From CAYLHS01 sp964383535 (GTDB lineage: Bacteria > Actinomycetota > Acidimicrobiia > Spongiisociales > UBA4744), in the NCBI GenBank assembly GCA_964383535.1, contig CAYLHS010000025.1, positions 1 through 26,786 on the forward strand: a DNA stretch of 26,786 bases, written 5' to 3'. Positions 24,217 to 26,786 of the stretch are shown in pieces (the first letter of the stretch is position 1; each line of letters starts with the position of its first letter). The translations under genes and the position numbers were made by a program. The notes beneath the pieces were generated by a model. The model saw only the letters and a list, made by a program, of their open reading frames with translations, was not told the DNA's origin and did not search any database.

Positions 24217-25448
24217 AGAAGCTGCTGGTGCTCGGAGCCGGCACGGCCGGCACGATGGTCGTGAACAAGATGGCCCACCACCTGGATCCCGACGAGTGGG
24301 AAATCACGATCGTCGACCAGGACACGACCCACTACTACCAGCCAGGGTTCCTTTTCATCCCGTTTGGCATGTACGGCCGCAACGATGTCACCAAACCGAA
24401 GCGGGACTACATCCCCGGCGGCGTCACGATGATCGTCTCGGAGATCGAGGTCATCGAGCCCGATAGCAACAGGGTGAAGATCGCCAAAGGCGATCGCTGG
24501 CTCGAGTACGACTACCTCGTCATCGCCACCGGGACCCATCCGAGGCTCGACCAGACTCCCGGGCTGCTTCAAGACGACAAGATGCCCGACAACGTCCATA
24601 CGTTCTACACGATCGATGGGGCGGTGAACCTCGCCAAGTATCTACGGTCGTGGGAAGGTGGGCGCCTGGTGCTCAACATCATGGAGATGCCGTTCAAGTG
24701 TCCCGTGGCACCACTCGAGTTCATCTTCCTTGCCGACTCGTACTTCACCGAACAAGGCATTCGAGACAAGGTGGATCTGACGTTCGTGACGCCGTTGTCA
24801 GGTGCATTCACCAAGCCGATCGCTTCGAAGGCACTCGGGGGCATGCTCGAAGAGAAGGGCATCGCGCTCGTGGCGGATTTCGCACCGGAGCGGGTCGATC
24901 CCGACCGCAACACGCTCGTCGCCTTCGATGAGCAGGAGGTCGAGTACGACCTCCTGGTGACCATCCCCACCAACATGGGTGCAGAGGTCGTCGGGAGGTC
25001 GGGACTCGGTGACGAGCTGAATCACGTGCCCGTCGACAAGGAGACCTTCGTCTCCAAGAAGTACGACAACATCTTCGCCCTCGGCGACGCCGCAGCCCTG
25101 CCTACCTCCAAGGCGGGATCCGTTGCTCACTTCGCGGTTGAGACGTGGACGGAGAACTTCCTGCGATACATCGACGGCCTCGAGATGTTGGAGAAGTTCG
25201 ACGGGCACGCCAACTGTTTCATCGAGTCCGGGTTCGGCAAGGGGTTGCTCATCGATTTCAACTACGACACCGAGCCACTGCCGGGGAAGTATCCGCTCCC
25301 CGGGGTCGGACCGTTCTCGCTCCTTCAGGAGTCGGAGATGAACCACTGGGGCAAGATGATGTTCCGCTGGCTGTACTGGAACGTGCTCCTGAAGGGCAAG
25401 GAGATGCCCGTCACCTCCTACATGACGATGGCCGGGAAGTGGAGCTGA
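24213..25448 (+). CDS. sqr: Sulfide:quinone oxidoreductase-like flavoprotein
   Basis: A 411-aa FAD protein that would oxidise sulfide to sulfane sulfur/persulfide and pass electrons to the quinone pool at the cytoplasmic membrane face. The N-terminal FAD motif is KKLLVLGAGTAGTMVVNKMA (GxGxxG). HYYQPGFLFIPFG is the SQR-type quinone/FAD segment, VIATGTHPRLD follows, and the second FAD motif is NIFALGDAAALPTSKAGSVAHF. Only two cysteines exist, C163 in FKCPVAPLEF and C335 in NCFIES, at the places of the two core catalytic cysteines of SQR; the third cysteine found in some types is missing. The C-terminus has an amphipathic membrane-binding region. AAGGAG precedes ATG24213. It overlaps the regulator by 4 bp. 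Confidence 0.88.
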   Translation: MKKLLVLGAGTAGTMVVNKMAHHLDPDEWEITIVDQDTTHYYQPGFLFIPFGMYGRNDVTKPKRDYIPGGVTMIVSEIEVIEPDSNRVKIAKGDRWLEYDYLVIATGTHPRLDQTPGLLQDDKMPDNVHTFYTIDGAVNLAKYLRSWEGGRLVLNIMEMPFKCPVAPLEFIFLADSYFTEQGIRDKVDLTFVTPLSGAFTKPIASKALGGMLEEKGIALVADFAPERVDPDRNTLVAFDEQEVEYDLLVTIPTNMGAEVVGRSGLGDELNHVPVDKETFVSKKYDNIFALGDAAALPTSKAGSVAHFAVETWTENFLRYIDGLEMLEKFDGHANCFIESGFGKGLLIDFNYDTEPLPGKYPLPGVGPFSLLQESEMNHWGKMMFRWLYWNVLLKGKEMPVTSYMTMAGKWS

Positions 25449-25449
25449 G

Positions 25450-26139
25450 ATGGGAACCACGACCGAAGACCTGACGGAACTGAACGCCAAGATCGATCAT
25501 CTCGCGACCCAGGTGCAGTTCGTCGTCGACGAAGCGCTCGTCATGCGAGGGCGTCGACAGGAGCGGGATGAACTGATCGCCGATCTCACGCCCATTGCCA
25601 ATCAGGCATACCAGTACGCCGTCAAGCAGCTTGAACAGGTCGATGAATACGCATCCCTGGACGACTTCACCCATCTGATGAAGAAGCTCGTACGGAACTT
25701 GAAGAACCTCGAGGAACTCCTCGACAGTCTGGAGATGTTCAAGGAGCTCATCGACGAGGTCACCCCGCTCACCCAGGCAGGCGTGATCTCACTGATGGAT
25801 GGGCTTCAAGACCTCGAGCGGCGCGGCTACTTCGGGTTCGTTCGCAGCGGCAGCAGGGTCGTCGAGAACATCGTCACCAACTTCAGCGAAGATGACGTGA
25901 GCGCGCTGGGCGACAACATCGTGCTGATCCTGCAAGCCGTCAGGGAGATGACCCAGCCCGAGATCATGACCATGGTGCGCAACACTGCATCGACGGTACG
26001 AGAAGAAGAGATACCGGATCGGATCACCTGGCGGGAGCTCATCCGCCAGATGCGCGACCCGGCAACGAAGAAGGGTTTGGCCAGATTGATGCTGACCCTG
26101 AGGTCGGTGTCCGGAACGACGCCGAAGAATGAGGAGTAA
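25450..26139 (+). CDS. DUF1641 protein
   Basis: A 229-aa mostly helical protein of the DUF1641 family. The N-terminus (TEDLTELNAKIDHLATQVQFVVDEA) is coiled-coil-like. The middle holds FTHLMKKLVRNLKNLEELLDSLEMFKEL and TPLTQAGVISLMDGLQDLERRGYFGFVR, the usual DUF1641 core. It starts one base after the SQR stop, so the pair is coupled. DUF1641 proteins recur next to SQR-like flavoproteins and sulfur carriers or formate dehydrogenases and may help membrane attachment or complex assembly; that role is inference. It has no cysteines and no membrane helices that I can see. Confidence 0.88.
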   Translation: MGTTTEDLTELNAKIDHLATQVQFVVDEALVMRGRRQERDELIADLTPIANQAYQYAVKQLEQVDEYASLDDFTHLMKKLVRNLKNLEELLDSLEMFKELIDEVTPLTQAGVISLMDGLQDLERRGYFGFVRSGSRVVENIVTNFSEDDVSALGDNIVLILQAVREMTQPEIMTMVRNTASTVREEEIPDRITWRELIRQMRDPATKKGLARLMLTLRSVSGTTPKNEE

Positions 26140-26149
26140 AGGAGCACGT

Positions 26150-26467
26150 ATGGCTACAGAAGTGATTGCCGGTCAACAGATCAGCGTCGACGACGAAGGT
26201 TTCATGACCGATCCGGGCGAGTGGAGCGAGGACCTCGCGCAGGCGCTCGCCAAGGAGATCAGCATCGACTCGCTCACCGAGGATCACTGGAAGGCGATCC
26301 GCTTCCTGCGGGCGGACTACGCGGAGATGGGAGAGACGGCCACGATCAGGCGTGTCAGTACCGAGACCGGACTGACCACCAAGCAGCTGTACGAGCTCTT
26401 CCCCAAGAAGCCGGCCAAGAAGATGGCGTACATCTCGGGGCTTCCCAAGCCCACGGGCTGCGTGTGA
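26150..26467 (+). CDS. DsrC/TusE-like sulfur carrier with single C-terminal cysteine
   Basis: A 105-aa DsrC/TusE/DsvC-family protein. It shows DEGFMTDPGEWSEDLAQALAKE near the N-terminus, LTEDHWKAIRFLRADY in the middle, the KQLYELFPKKPAKKMAYISGLPKP helix-turn, and the flexible C-terminal arm ending GCV. The conserved penultimate cysteine (CysA, C104) is present. The second cysteine of true DsrC, 11 residues earlier, is replaced by Ala. With CysA only, it can carry a persulfide but cannot form the DsrC intramolecular trisulfide, so a TusE-like transfer role in this operon is more likely. AAAGGAG lies 5 nt before ATG26150. Confidence 0.92.
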   Translation: MATEVIAGQQISVDDEGFMTDPGEWSEDLAQALAKEISIDSLTEDHWKAIRFLRADYAEMGETATIRRVSTETGLTTKQLYELFPKKPAKKMAYISGLPKPTGCV

Positions 26468-26479
26468 GAGGGGACGATC

Positions 26480-26786
26480 ATGCCGAATTTCGATGACGAT
26501 ACCGACCGAAAGGTCAGCATCATCCTGAGCAAGGGATCGCTCGACTGGGCGACAGCATCCATGGTGATTGCCAACGCCGCCGTCTCGGAAGGGATCGAGC
26601 TGCACCTGTTCTTCACCTTCTACGGGATGGACGCGGTGCTGAAGAAGAAGATGGACCACCTGAAGGTCACCCCCCTCGCCAATCCCTCGATGGGCATGCC
26701 GAACGCGGTCGCTGCGATCCCCGGCGTGACGGCGATGGCGACCTCGATGATGAAGAAGATGATGAAGAAGGAGAACGTTCCCGACC
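26480..26786 (+). CDS. DsrE-like sulfur-transfer protein, N-terminal part
   Basis: The first 102 residues of a protein that runs off the window. KVSIILSKGSLDWATASMVIANAAVSEGIELHLFFTFYGMDAV is the typical DsrE/DsrE2 fold start. A Met-rich, Lys-rich segment follows (MATSMMKKMMKKE). DsrE-type proteins hold sulfane sulfur on a cysteine and relay it to TusA or DsrC. No cysteine is present in the visible part, so the active residue, if any, must lie beyond the edge. GAGGGGAC precedes ATG26480, 12 bp after the DsrC-like gene, so it belongs to the same operon. The DsrE2 assignment (rather than DsrE) is tentative. Confidence 0.82.
   Translation, partial: MPNFDDDTDRKVSIILSKGSLDWATASMVIANAAVSEGIELHLFFTFYGMDAVLKKKMDHLKVTPLANPSMGMPNAVAAIPGVTAMATSMMKKMMKKENVPD

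Overview
This is a gene-dense, high-GC window from what is almost certainly an actinobacterium (Actinomycetota). An Acidimicrobiia-like lineage is my guess, not something the sequence proves. The evidence is the actinobacterial LexA operator TCGAAC-N4-GTTCGA, an ImuA'/ImuB/DnaE2 mutasome, a 13E12-type DUF222-HNH protein, TANNNT -10 elements and many leaderless-looking starts. No stretch above about 150 bases lacks a gene. I saw no tRNA, rRNA, insertion sequence or CRISPR array.

Left 15 kb: an SOS region. Four plus-strand genes each carry a LexA-type palindrome at their 5' end: imuA' (340), imuB (6103), a DUF222-HNH endonuclease (7623) and dnaE2 (11872). The translesion mutasome genes, usually adjacent, are here spread over about 15 kb, each with its own operator. 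Between them, mostly on the minus strand, lie metabolic genes: a chained operon GH15 glucoamylase - MtfA-like peptidase - DUF1003 - zwf (6006 down to 1060), a tandem pair of plsC acyltransferases (10312 to 8883), and a PEBP-lipoprotein/SGNH-hydrolase pair (11808 to 10502). The operator in front of imuB is a perfect 32-bp palindrome shared with the divergent glucoamylase-zwf operon and carries a -10-like hexamer on both strands.

Middle (15-20.4 kb): a PfkB sugar kinase, a ferritin, then a minus-strand run of a lipoate-ligase-like protein, a single-ORF fusion of type II 3-dehydroquinase with an alpha/beta hydrolase, and a YhhN membrane protein. A divergent alpha-oxoamine synthase follows on the plus strand.

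Right end (20.4-26.8 kb, all plus strand): an orphan membrane histidine kinase, a saccharopine-dehydrogenase-like oxidoreductase, and a sulfur operon that runs off the window. The operon contains an excisionase/BldC-type HTH-PocR regulator, sulfide:quinone oxidoreductase, DUF1641, a single-cysteine DsrC/TusE-like protein and a DsrE-like protein. It probably oxidises sulfide to persulfide at the membrane and passes the sulfane sulfur to carriers.

Main novelty candidates: the dispersed leaderless SOS mutasome with operator, -10 and start codon in fixed register; the symmetric bidirectional operator linking imuB to a zwf operon; the AroQ-hydrolase fusion; and three tandem 9-bp repeats in front of the HTH-PocR regulator.
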